Source: a virus
IMG/VR virus record: IMGVR_UViG_3300028925_002971
Coordinates: 1 to 35,649 of that record
Reading direction: 5' to 3' (one strand)
Length of the DNA stretch: 35,649 nucleotides
Shown here: piece by piece, positions 28,484 to 35,649 of the stretch
Layout of the letters: each line of letters begins with the position of its first letter
How positions within the stretch are numbered: position 1 is the stretch's first letter
The notes under the pieces: generated by a model
What the model saw: the letters and a program-made list of their open reading frames with translations, nothing else
The model's database searches: none
What the model was told of the DNA's origin: nothing
Made by a program: the position numbers and the translations under genes

Positions 28484-29296
28484 TTATGTCCTCTCATTTA
28501 TTGAAGATGTCAAGGAAGCCAAGCCATTAATTTCATTGGGCTGTCTAGTATTTCCATAAGCATCTTTACGAATATCTTTTACAACATTATCCATGACATC
28601 TGCACCTTCGTCTGCATTACCATTTCCTAGTGCTGCCATTGTATGACTATCAATCACGTACTCAGAAGGGCTAACTGCTAGTGTACCTACTTGTTTAGGG
28701 TTGTCAAGTGTACCTACTTGCTGTCCCATAGCCCGTTCAATAATAGGCATGTATACATTATCTTCCATACCACCACCATCTCCCTCAACTCTACCTGAGA
28801 ACTCTCCACCAGCCTTTAGTCCCATAATACCACCGCCATACTGAGCATTGAACTGTACTGGATCAGCATCTTCCATCATAGCCATTTCCATAAAAGGTTG
28901 GGCTGCTTGAGTATCGACTAAACTATACTGTGTTTCTACTGCTTCAGTAATATCTACACCGGCATTTTTAGTTAGAACCTCAAGTGCCTTGGCTGCTAGC
29001 GAGTCGCCATCAGGAAGTGTAGCAGTAAGAATCTCATTTACATTCTGCCTAACATCCATGTCTTCTTCCCCTCTGCCACCCGTAGGCTGAAAGACAGGGA
29101 TAGGAGCCTGTGTATTCATAGGCATACCAGCTAGTCCAGAAGGTGCTTGAGGAGCCATAGGAGCTTGCTGAGAAGCCATAGGATTAGGCATATTCTGCAT
29201 AGGGTTAGGCACCCCTTGAGCTACTTTCATAGCGTCTATAGGATTTTTGTTAGCCATGTCTCTATACTGCATAGCTTGATCTACTGGCATGTTCAT
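28484..29296 (-). CDS. Structural protein of the marine-phage tail/core module (270 aa)
   Basis: The N-terminal third is rich in Met, Pro and Gln (PNPMQNMPNPMASQQAPMAP). The C-terminal half holds GGGIMGLKAGGEFSGRVEG, then GTLAVSPSEYVIDSHTMAAL and GNGNADEGADVM, resembling a motif series (S-P-x-E-Y-V-I-D...A-L-G-N-G-x-x-x-x-G) common in structural proteins of marine podoviruses and siphoviruses. Function is probably virion assembly or a minor tail/core component. The segment QVGTL is duplicated 9 residues apart. It overlaps its upstream neighbour by 4 bases (ATGA). Confidence 0.65.
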   Translation of the reverse strand: MNMPVDQAMQYRDMANKNPIDAMKVAQGVPNPMQNMPNPMASQQAPMAPQAPSGLAGMPMNTQAPIPVFQPTGGRGEEDMDVRQNVNEILTATLPDGDSLAAKALEVLTKNAGVDITEAVETQYSLVDTQAAQPFMEMAMMEDADPVQFNAQYGGGIMGLKAGGEFSGRVEGDGGGMEDNVYMPIIERAMGQQVGTLDNPKQVGTLAVSPSEYVIDSHTMAALGNGNADEGADVMDNVVKDIRKDAYGNTRQPNEINGLASLTSSINERT

Positions 29297-29496
29297 GTAT
29301 TCTGTCCATAATCTGATTCAGGAGAACCTAAGTAATCATTACTATTATACTGTACTTTCTTTATATTCCCAAATGTCTGGTTCTTTTCATTTAAGTTATG
29401 TCGAGTAGGATCAATAAACTGCCCCGTATTAAGATTACCAAAATACGTACTACCGTTTACTAAATTAAAATGTGCGCCTAATTCAGATTTTGCCAT
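29293..29496 (-). CDS. Hypothetical protein of the structural module (67 aa)
   Basis: A 67-residue polar protein beginning MAKSELGAHFNLVNGSTYFG and rich in Asn, Tyr and Gly, with no membrane segment. Such Asn/Gly-rich short proteins are usually minor virion parts. It starts 19 bases inside the preceding gene and overlaps the next by 4, so it belongs firmly to the late operon. Function unknown. Confidence 0.5.
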   Translation of the reverse strand: MAKSELGAHFNLVNGSTYFGNLNTGQFIDPTRHNLNEKNQTFGNIKKVQYNSNDYLGSPESDYGQNT

Positions 29497-29753
29497 GATG
29501 TCTCTGCTCCTAAACTAACATACCCTTTAAACTTACCAGAGCTTGCTGAATATGCTATGTCACCTTTCCGTGGTCTTCCTATTTCTGTTACTGTGACAAC
29601 AGTATAAATATTTGTAGATGGTTTACTATTAACTTGTAAATCTCTTGAGTTTAATTCTTGTACTAAAACTGATCCCCATCTTTGAATACCATTATACATT
29701 TCAATAGGGTCTTTAAAATATCTTCTTTTAAATAAAGTAGGGTATCTTGCCAT
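29478..29753 (-). CDS. Hypothetical virion-associated protein (91 aa)
   Basis: A 91-residue protein beginning MARYPTLFKRRYFKDPIEMY. It ends in a beta-rich region (VVTVTEIGRPRKGDIAYSAS, YVSLG) that looks like a small tail-associated or neck protein; short proteins like this stand next to the large tail protein in several marine podoviruses as I recall. Its ATG shares the stop of the 722-residue gene (TAATG). No catalytic features. Confidence 0.5.
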   Translation of the reverse strand: MARYPTLFKRRYFKDPIEMYNGIQRWGSVLVQELNSRDLQVNSKPSTNIYTVVTVTEIGRPRKGDIAYSASSGKFKGYVSLGAETSWQNLN

Positions 29754-31921
29754 TATCTTTCACCATCACCTTGGATTGCTAGTCGGATTGATCCCCATCT
29801 CCAACTAGTATTATTTGAATTACAAGATACCCTTACTACCCCTTGCCTTCCTCTTGACCTTAAATCAACTTTTTCAGTTGTTTCTGTCACATCGAATTCT
29901 TTTGTGGTTTTTTCAGTACTCTCTGGATACTGTTTAGTAATAAGTTTTAGTTTAATCTTACCACCGCTTAAATCAAAATCAGGAATAAGTCTACTCATAT
30001 ACATGAGAGCATTGCCATCATCAATATCAAAATCACCTGACTCTACAAATGAAGTAAGTGTTTCACCATTAGCAGTGAAGACACTAGGCGGTTCATTATC
30101 ATATACTAAGTTACCGCCAACTGTAGCACCAGTTGTAATTGTATTACCAAATACTTCTCTATCAGCAAAGGTAGTAAAGATCATATCCCCATAGACCCAG
30201 TACCCTTCTTCAGGAGAATAGATAACATAACTATCACACTCAGTACTATCAGTAGAAGGATAAAGCCAAATAATTTCTTGGAACTCAGAGTTAGTACCAG
30301 CAAATACTTTATTAGTATAACTTTGGTTTATGTTTTCAAAAATATATCTTCTAACTGTACAGTTCAGTGTTTCTACTTGACCAGAAAAGGAATAGAAGTT
30401 ATCACTACCCATCCAATATGTTACACCATTATAATCAATAGCACCGTGTTGTCCTACTAATCCACAGTTAGAACCTACCTGTTCAAAGTTAAAAGTAAAC
30501 GGAGGACCAGCATAGCTCATTGTCCATAATGAATTATCAGTCCAAACATTAATAGCATTCTTGGATCGCACTGCACCTACAATTTCTGTACCATCAGTTA
30601 AGACAACTTCACCTGATGTGGTGCTTAATGAAGGAACCCAGTTTGTTCTGTTATCTTGGTCAGACCAACGAACTAACATAGGATCAAATGGTCCACTAAT
30701 TGTAGCAGTGGCTGAGTAAGAGTTACAACCCAATGCAACTAAGTGCCTATCATTAGGAGAAACGATAATAGAGTTTACACTTATAGGAGAAGTTGTAACA
30801 GTTGTTGCGTGTAAAGGTGTTGTACTAGCATCACTATCAAAATAGAAAATATTAGTACCCTTTCTATTTGCAACAATGTCTTCTCCCCAGTTATCAAGAC
30901 TCCAGTTAGCAAGTGTTAGATTAATATCACTAGCATCTACAGAAGAAGGACTATCCCATCCTCTGCCAACAGACTGCTGATAGATCAATGCAGTCATATT
31001 AAGATCGGCTGTTATAGCACTTGCTGCACTAGCTGCTGTTTGAGAACTTATAATAAGCTGAGTACTAGCAACAGATACAATAGTAAACTCTGGACCACCT
31101 ATACTAACTGTTGTTCCTGCACCATTAATAATAAACGGCTTAGATAGAATTAAATTACCACCTACCGTAGCAGGGACCACGCTTGTATTAGCTGGTCTAA
31201 ATACTACAAAGTCTCCAGCAGTACCATTATGAGCAGCAGCACAAGATACGGTAACTAGCACATTACTTTCTGTAGTTGATATTTTACTTATCCCTACCGA
31301 AGTAGGTTCAGTAGCATTAAATATAGCAGCAGAGTAACCTAATCCTTTTGTAGCTACTGATGCACCAGTAGGCATATAGTAGTTAAAGGTAGCGTCTCCA
31401 GTAGCTGCTGAAGTAGCACCTGCTGCGGATGTTACATCAATTGTAAAAACATTAGCACTGGCAATAGAGATAATTGGATAGACATTTCCTGTCAGACTAA
31501 CATTGCCACCAAAAACAGAAGCAGAAGTAAAATAAACATAATCACCTGTTGCTCTTCCATGTCCAGTATCAGACACACACACTCTTGTTGATCCAGCACT
31601 TGTTCCAAAAACACCTGCTAAAGTTACAGTAGAAGTGATAGGAGTAATATCATATATCTGATCTCCATTCATTTCATATAGTTTATCAGGTGTACCAAAA
31701 ATAGCACGAGCAATTCTATTTGTGTCGCGCCATGTAACTAAATCTCTAGCAGAACCATCAAAAGATGTGGCTACTCTAGTCGTATATCCCCGCATATTCT
31801 CAGGTTTCTGAGCACGGAAACGCACTCGATTACCATCGAACCATTTGTCACCTTCAGCAAACTGCGTGGTCTCCCTATGGAAACCCTGCTGAAATTCAAA
31901 TTTTGCAAGTTTACTTGTCAT
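29753..31921 (-). CDS. Large tail/neck structural protein (722 aa)
   Basis: A 722-residue, beta-rich protein beginning MTSKLAKFEFQQGFHRETTQ, with GDKWFDGNRVRFRAQKPENM soon after. This opening (F-x-x-G-x-x-R-E-x-T...W-x-D-x-x-x-V-R-F-R-x-x-x-P-E) is typical of tubular tail or DNA-stabilising proteins of marine podoviruses. The body contains many Ser/Thr/Ala/Val strands, then SDQDNRTNWVPSLSTTSGEV and a repeated-strand region like a beta-propeller. P22 gp10-like stabilisation is one possibility. It starts on the stop of the fibre-like gene (TAATG). Confidence 0.65.
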   Translation of the reverse strand: MTSKLAKFEFQQGFHRETTQFAEGDKWFDGNRVRFRAQKPENMRGYTTRVATSFDGSARDLVTWRDTNRIARAIFGTPDKLYEMNGDQIYDITPITSTVTLAGVFGTSAGSTRVCVSDTGHGRATGDYVYFTSASVFGGNVSLTGNVYPIISIASANVFTIDVTSAAGATSAATGDATFNYYMPTGASVATKGLGYSAAIFNATEPTSVGISKISTTESNVLVTVSCAAAHNGTAGDFVVFRPANTSVVPATVGGNLILSKPFIINGAGTTVSIGGPEFTIVSVASTQLIISSQTAASAASAITADLNMTALIYQQSVGRGWDSPSSVDASDINLTLANWSLDNWGEDIVANRKGTNIFYFDSDASTTPLHATTVTTSPISVNSIIVSPNDRHLVALGCNSYSATATISGPFDPMLVRWSDQDNRTNWVPSLSTTSGEVVLTDGTEIVGAVRSKNAINVWTDNSLWTMSYAGPPFTFNFEQVGSNCGLVGQHGAIDYNGVTYWMGSDNFYSFSGQVETLNCTVRRYIFENINQSYTNKVFAGTNSEFQEIIWLYPSTDSTECDSYVIYSPEEGYWVYGDMIFTTFADREVFGNTITTGATVGGNLVYDNEPPSVFTANGETLTSFVESGDFDIDDGNALMYMSRLIPDFDLSGGKIKLKLITKQYPESTEKTTKEFDVTETTEKVDLRSRGRQGVVRVSCNSNNTSWRWGSIRLAIQGDGER

Positions 31922-32868
31922 TATCTAGTCATATTGTTAAGCATTACCGCATCAATTGTGGTAGCACTTCTAGCCGTATAGAAAAGGATATCAGTTGATC
32001 CTGAAGCAGATGTTGCAGTAGGAACTGTTCCACCTGCAAACTTAAACACAGAATTAAAACCAACAGTTCTTCCACCAGTGGCATCTTGAATTAAATAATA
32101 GTGTCCCGTTTGACCAGCACCCATATTGCTAGGAGCAGCCAATGTTCTATTACCACCAAGCGTCACAAGGAAAATATTACCATCATTAGCATCTGAGGTA
32201 ATTGATGCTGCATCAGTAAGAGTTGTAATGAAAGACTTTACAGCACTAGAAACTTTAACCATTGCTGCATCACCGTAGGAAACTGTAGCAGCAAACCCAA
32301 CTTCAGCATTAAATGTTTTAGCAGCAGTAATAGTATCTGTAGCAGATACCTTTACATAACGAATATCACCAAGAGAGGTATCAGGGATGTTTGTAGCACA
32401 GACCCCTACAGTACGTAAAGAAGCATTTCCTAATCCTAGACCAGTACTATCTAGTTGGTAAACCGATGTTCCATTAGTAAAGAAATAACCATTACCACCA
32501 TTAGGAATTGTTACACCAGCATTACCAGCAACACGCATGATAACTGCATTGCTTGTAGCATTAGTTGATACTGCATTTCTAATTGCGTAGGTCTTAGAAT
32601 TATTAGGAATTAAAACAAAGATAGATGTATGAGCAGTCCCTATTGATCCAGAAAACTGTAGAACAGCAGATCGCGACTGATCGCCACTACCTTGATTTTC
32701 TGTTAGTGTGACAGTTGCAGCACTACCTAAACTTACCGTGGTATAGCCAGCAACAGCAGCATCAACAAGACTGATAACACCATCATTGAGAACTTGTCCC
32801 CAAGTGTTAGGATTATCACCATCGCCTTGTTTAGTTAGCCTAATGTTTGTTGTAAAAGTTGAGGCCAT
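31921..32868 (-). CDS. Tail fibre-like protein (315 aa)
   Basis: A 315-residue beta-rich protein beginning MASTFTTNIRLTKQGDGDNP followed by NTWGQVLNDGVISLVDAAVA, an N-terminal region typical of phage fibre and tail-spike proteins (T-x-L-x-K-x-x-x-G-D-N-x-N-x-W-G). The middle repeats Thr/Ser/Ala strands. It ends with TGGRTVGFNSVFKF and a DILFYTAR-x5-DAVML finish. ATG 32868 is chosen over an in-frame ATG at 32886 because GGAGAAGG then lies properly upstream and overlap is avoided. Likely host contact or fibre attachment. Confidence 0.7.
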   Translation of the reverse strand: MASTFTTNIRLTKQGDGDNPNTWGQVLNDGVISLVDAAVAGYTTVSLGSAATVTLTENQGSGDQSRSAVLQFSGSIGTAHTSIFVLIPNNSKTYAIRNAVSTNATSNAVIMRVAGNAGVTIPNGGNGYFFTNGTSVYQLDSTGLGLGNASLRTVGVCATNIPDTSLGDIRYVKVSATDTITAAKTFNAEVGFAATVSYGDAAMVKVSSAVKSFITTLTDAASITSDANDGNIFLVTLGGNRTLAAPSNMGAGQTGHYYLIQDATGGRTVGFNSVFKFAGGTVPTATSASGSTDILFYTARSATTIDAVMLNNMTR

Positions 32869-32869
32869 G

Positions 32870-33088
32870 TTAAGCACCTTCTCCATTGTTGCGTTTTAGT
32901 TTTTTAATTATTAATTTTCTAATTCGGTGCAGTGTGTCGGTTTCCCAAATGCGGATACCGAGCCAGACGATTGTAAACAGGCTTGCAAGCGCAGGTAATA
33001 ATTTAATTATTACGCCGACAGTGCCAAGGACAGCCACGCCGTCAGTAATATTTTTCATCGACTCTATACTCTCTTGTGAAATTGACAT
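32870..33088 (-). CDS. Small membrane protein, T7-like (class II) holin candidate (72 aa)
   Basis: A 72-residue protein with two hydrophobic stretches, GVAVLGTVGVIIKLLPALAS and LFTIVWLGIRIW, and a basic tail (HRIRKLIIKKLKRNNGEG). The motif LP-x-x-A-x-L-x-x-x-W-x-x-I-R-I-W-E resembles the small holin-type proteins of T7-like and cyanopodoviruses. It is therefore a second holin candidate besides the one at 20325. It lies between a tail-fibre gene and a secreted protein. Function as holin is inference. Confidence 0.6.
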   Translation of the reverse strand: MSISQESIESMKNITDGVAVLGTVGVIIKLLPALASLFTIVWLGIRIWETDTLHRIRKLIIKKLKRNNGEGA

Positions 33089-33089
33089 A

Positions 33090-33440
33090 TTAACCTAAAG
33101 CTTCATTAGTCGGTGAATAATTGTTAATCCAGAACATAATAAAAACTACAATCCCGTCAGTATACAGGGCAAACTGATCCCCCTCGTAATCTCGTAGTGG
33201 CCCCATAAAAGGAGGGGGAGCACCATTCATACTACCAACCGCCCGGCCTACTAGCGTGCACGACGGCCACCGTGGGTCTACTATAGGCGGCGAATACTCT
33301 GTCATCTCACCGGCTAGAACTTCCGCTTGATCTCTGTCTGTACAGATGAATGACAACACAGCCTCTTGTGCGCTGGCTGGGGCTGACAGTAACAGAACTA
33401 CTGTAGATATTAAACCTAAGAATACCATAGAAATTTTCAT
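33090..33440 (-). CDS. Secreted or periplasmic protein of unknown function (116 aa)
   Basis: A 116-residue protein with a classic signal peptide, MKISMVFLGLISTVVLLLSA then PASA before QEAV, so Sec export with cleavage near residue 24 is likely. The mature part has two cysteines (C33, C61) that could form a disulfide, a proline-rich patch (NGAPPPFMGP), and a hydrophobic C-terminal segment (GIVVFIMFWI). A role in lysis (outer-membrane step) or superinfection exclusion would fit an exported late protein, but there is no family match. Codon use is more GC-rich than its neighbours on the left. Confidence 0.55.
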   Translation of the reverse strand: MKISMVFLGLISTVVLLLSAPASAQEAVLSFICTDRDQAEVLAGEMTEYSPPIVDPRWPSCTLVGRAVGSMNGAPPPFMGPLRDYEGDQFALYTDGIVVFIMFWINNYSPTNEALG

Positions 33441-34129
33441 TATCCGACTGTCCCTGCAACGGTGCCACCGTCATTATCTAGAGTGATTGTTCTGCCGTTT
33501 TTACGAAGAGCATAACCTGCTGCGCCGCCCGCCTTGCCTGATCCGATTGATGTACTTATACAATGTTCTGATCCGCCGTCGTAGGTTCCGTTTGCGCCAG
33601 TGGCTCCCACTGCACCGAAAGCTCCTGCACTGCCTGTACTGCCGTTTGAGCCGGTATAAACTGGTGCCACACACGAATAGATACCCTCACCATCATGCTG
33701 TCGAGTAGCGCGAACACCTGCATGACCGCCACCACCACCGCCTCCACCACCGCCACGGAGGTTGCCAGTGAGGTTGATAGTATAGATGCCAATTCCGCCT
33801 GTGTCAGTCTCCCAATAGATAGCATCGCCACCAATCGCACCAACTGCATCTAAACCACCGTTCGCACCAGTGTAACCATCTACACTACCAGTGATGTTTA
33901 TAGTCAAGGTTGTATCAGCGTGTAGCGCCCCTGTTTGCATGGCGTAAGTACTTGTTCCACTTACTGTTACACCTGACGCTACATTTACAATAATCTTGGC
34001 CCCAGCACTGTTGTCATAACCTACTGACTGAGCCTGTGTCAAAATATTATACTGTGATGTATTCGCAGAAATATTAAGCACAAAAGCCTGTGCGCCCGCC
34101 GCTGCCATTATTATATTATGAAAACTCAT
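33440..34129 (-). CDS. Glycine-rich adhesin-like tail protein (229 aa)
   Basis: A 229-residue protein: an N-terminal beta region (INILTQ-type strands, ASGVTVSGTSTYAMQTGALH), a run of ten glycines after NLR near residue 125, a Gly/Ala/Thr repeat region (GSTGSAGAFGAVGATGANGT), and a C-terminal GSGKAGGAAGYALRKNG. Polyglycine sandwiches with exposed loops are the design of T-even gp38-type receptor-binding adhesins, so this may determine host range. No sequence family is certain. AAAGGACTGGTTT precedes the ATG. Confidence 0.65.
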   Translation of the reverse strand: MSFHNIIMAAAGAQAFVLNISANTSQYNILTQAQSVGYDNSAGAKIIVNVASGVTVSGTSTYAMQTGALHADTTLTINITGSVDGYTGANGGLDAVGAIGGDAIYWETDTGGIGIYTINLTGNLRGGGGGGGGGGHAGVRATRQHDGEGIYSCVAPVYTGSNGSTGSAGAFGAVGATGANGTYDGGSEHCISTSIGSGKAGGAAGYALRKNGRTITLDNDGGTVAGTVG

Positions 34130-34163
34130 AAACCAGTCCTTTAACTATTTTCCAAAGATAAGA

Positions 34164-34322
34164 CTACCCCTCATCTACTGGAACCTGCTCCTGCATTATA
34201 TTATTTTCTTCTGCCATTGTGGACAGTTCTTGCATTACTGCTACATATGCCTGTACTTCAGCACCTTTAAGATCAACACGATTTAAAAACGTCATGAGAA
34301 TCTGAATGGTTTCACTTTTCAT
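34164..34322 (-). CDS. Hypothetical acidic protein (52 aa)
   Basis: A 52-residue protein on the minus strand beginning MKSETIQILMTFLNRVDLKG and ending QEQVPVDEG. It has a clear AAGGAAAATAAA ribosome site and fills most of the gap between the adhesin-like gene and the next membrane protein. It is one amphipathic helix (AEVQAYVAVMQELSTMAEEN) with an acidic end, a layout of small chaperone-like or assembly proteins. No family recognised. Confidence 0.6.
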   Translation of the reverse strand: MKSETIQILMTFLNRVDLKGAEVQAYVAVMQELSTMAEENNIMQEQVPVDEG

Positions 34323-34350
34323 TTTATTTTCCTTTAGTATTCTGTTAAAA

Positions 34351-34686
34351 TTATGGTGTAACTGTTTTATTATATATTCTCGCCTCTAGTGTTAGTAGCC
34401 GAGTCTTTAATTCTCTAAGTTCGCGCTCATGTGCGAATAGAGTAGTGTTCTGAACATGATCACTTGGTATTGGCTTATCTTGATTCTCTTTTATGTCTGC
34501 TTCAATACCGCGTAACTTCTCAGCGTGAGTAGATGATATGTTTTGTACCTGACTTATTCTCGCATCCAGTTGCGAGTACCCCCATACAGCAAGTATCACT
34601 GTCCCTAAAATCTGAATGAGAAATGACAGAGAAAACTGCACTCCCGCTTTCTCGTTCAGTTCAAGGGCTGTATTCTTTGGAGACAT
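34351..34686 (-). CDS. Membrane protein with coiled coil (111 aa)
   Basis: A 111-residue protein beginning MSPKNTALELNEKAGVQFSL, with one membrane helix (FLIQILGTVILAVWGYSQL) and then a long charged coiled coil (HAEKLRGIEADIKENQDKPI, ERELRELKTRLLTLEARI). Such L-N-E-K-A-G-V-Q-x-S-L-S-F proteins occur in many phages near tail or lysis genes, with unknown function; they may act like spanins or as membrane anchors. It is structurally similar in layout to the 81-residue protein at 21669. No strong ribosome site is visible. Confidence 0.6.
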   Translation of the reverse strand: MSPKNTALELNEKAGVQFSLSFLIQILGTVILAVWGYSQLDARISQVQNISSTHAEKLRGIEADIKENQDKPIPSDHVQNTTLFAHERELRELKTRLLTLEARIYNKTVTP

Positions 34687-34719
34687 TTAACATATCGTTT
34701 AATAGTATTTCATTATCCA

Positions 34720-35088
34720 CTAGGCTGCTTCTGCTACCGAGACCGGGACCATCACAGGATTAAGGATCGCTGTGCATTGCTCTGCCAGAGACGCCTTCAT
34801 CACATCTAGAGCCGTCTCGCCGGTCTCTTCATCGACGACGTTCAACGCCTCGAATGCTGCGATCCACTCGTCGTAGACGGCATCGGTGATGTCAGCGTAG
34901 GGGAGAAACGGTGGGGAGAGGTCGGACGCTTTGTACTCGACGATCCGTGCATCCCGTGCCTTCGCGGCACCGTCTGTCGCAATCAGCGAGTACGGAATAA
35001 ACAGGATGATATCGTCGGAGCCGTCGATGGGGACCGGGTTTTTCATCAGCCCGCTGCGGCTTACTTCGTTTGTGTAGGTGGTAGTCAT
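34720..35088 (-). CDS. Hypothetical tail-region protein (122 aa)
   Basis: A 122-residue acidic protein beginning MTTTYTNEVSRSGLMKNPVP. It has no membrane segment and ends in a helical stretch (DVMKASLAEQCTAILNPVMV). The DNA is clearly more GC-rich than most of the window. Its ATG shares the stop of the tail-fibre end (TAATG) and AAGAAGGAAACAAAATA precedes it. Small proteins right after fibres are often chaperones or accessory proteins of the fibre, but nothing here proves that. Confidence 0.55.
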   Translation of the reverse strand: MTTTYTNEVSRSGLMKNPVPIDGSDDIILFIPYSLIATDGAAKARDARIVEYKASDLSPPFLPYADITDAVYDEWIAAFEALNVVDEETGETALDVMKASLAEQCTAILNPVMVPVSVAEAA

Positions 35089-35649
35089 TATTTTGTTTCC
35101 TTCTTAGGTTCAGTGATGACGCGACCATGTGCGTCTGTCCAATCGGCGTCGATCATTGTTTGATCGTGACGTTCGCCAATTACCAGCCACGACACAGTGT
35201 CGGTACAGGGTTTGCCCTGCGCTTCAATGCTCAAGGTTGATCCGCTGACTGTCGCGCGAACAGCAGTCCAGCCAGTTTTATTGTTGACCCAGCAATCGGT
35301 GTTCGTGTTGAGCGCAACAAATGTTCCGCCCGTGAGTCGCGCGGCCTCGTCGAGATCAACCGTCGCGACACCATCAACCAGATCGACGCAACCGCGATAT
35401 ATGTTGTCAGCCGTGGGAGCCTCGACAAATGAGTGGACAAGATGATGCGTGTTGGGTTTTAGCGGATGGTCAACCTTGAACGAGCCGCTGCCTTTGGAGA
35501 GCGCCCCGGCGATAGTGACCGATCCATTAGCCCACCGTAGAGCCTCTGCACCACCAGCAACCAACGATCCAATGTCAGCAGATACCCAGCCGACCCCTGT
35601 GTTTGCGTCGGTTTTGTTCGGAATTAGGGTCGGTACTGTGGCGGTAGGG
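35088..35649 (-). CDS. C-terminal part of a tail fibre protein (at least 187 aa, 5' end outside window)
   Basis: The frame is open to the right edge; the last 187 residues are present. TGVGWVSADIGSLVAGGAEA is the ending of fibre domains seen in many marine phages, and FKVDHPLKPNTHHLVHSFVE followed by GVATVDLDEAARL and VSWLVIGERHDQTM matches the conserved C-terminal region shared by tail fibres of ocean phages and prophages. The TTG-started frame at 35564 is only the in-window part; the real start lies to the right. It probably contacts the host surface. GC content is high, as in the next gene. Confidence 0.75.
   Translation of the reverse strand, partial: PTATVPTLIPNKTDANTGVGWVSADIGSLVAGGAEALRWANGSVTIAGALSKGSGSFKVDHPLKPNTHHLVHSFVEAPTADNIYRGCVDLVDGVATVDLDEAARLTGGTFVALNTNTDCWVNNKTGWTAVRATVSGSTLSIEAQGKPCTDTVSWLVIGERHDQTMIDADWTDAHGRVITEPKKETK

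Overview
The window looks like most of the genome of a lytic, T7-like marine podovirus. The evidence is a fused primase-helicase, a compact family A DNA polymerase with a T7-type motif B, a T7 gp2.5-like single-strand binding protein, a small terminase subunit, and large virion proteins of the kind carried by ocean podoviruses. The combination of a class II (cobalamin-dependent) ribonucleotide reductase, ThyX, and a GTA-type three-helix holin recalls the roseophage SIO1/cobavirus group. A marine alphaproteobacterial host is therefore plausible, but that is inference. Most of the DNA is AT-rich; the right edge is clearly richer in GC.

There are two convergent arms. The plus-strand arm (1 to 21223) carries early and middle genes. 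Positions 1-5370 hold a dense train of small, mostly unrecognised genes (many start at the previous stop), tRNA-Leu(TAA), tRNA-Arg(TCT), and several membrane micro-proteins of 28-46 residues. Positions 5374-8364 hold a cupin, a PD-(D/E)XK nuclease, a secreted SleB-type wall hydrolase, a DUF59 (SufT/PaaD-like) gene that appears to have been inserted with a duplicated junction, and thyX. Positions 8368-15863 form the replication and nucleotide block: primase-helicase, DNA polymerase, SSB, a Cas4-like Fe-S exonuclease, a GIY-YIG nuclease, DUF3310 and ribonucleotide reductase. Then come an Hsp20 chaperone, a three-gene glycosyltransferase/methyltransferase cassette (16438-20315), a holin and the small terminase subunit.

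The minus-strand arm (21289 to the right edge) carries virion and lysis genes, read from right to left: the end of a tail fibre, small membrane proteins, a glycine-rich adhesin candidate, a second holin candidate, fibre and tail proteins, three large or medium structural proteins including a 1378-residue one, then a coiled-coil membrane protein and an M15 peptidase. Major capsid, portal and large terminase are not seen and presumably lie outside the window.

The most notable regulatory signal involves ssb and hsp20. Each has its own sigma70-type promoter just upstream and a terminator-like hairpin just downstream. The following gene in each case (exonuclease, glycosyltransferase) has its Shine-Dalgarno sequence before the hairpin and its start codon 7-9 bases after it. 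Folding of the hairpin would bring ribosome site and start together, as known for T4 gene 25. Other points of interest are a peptide tail shared by SSB and an early protein, a gene with a good ribosome site but apparently an ATC start, and a near-consensus promoter inside a coding region.
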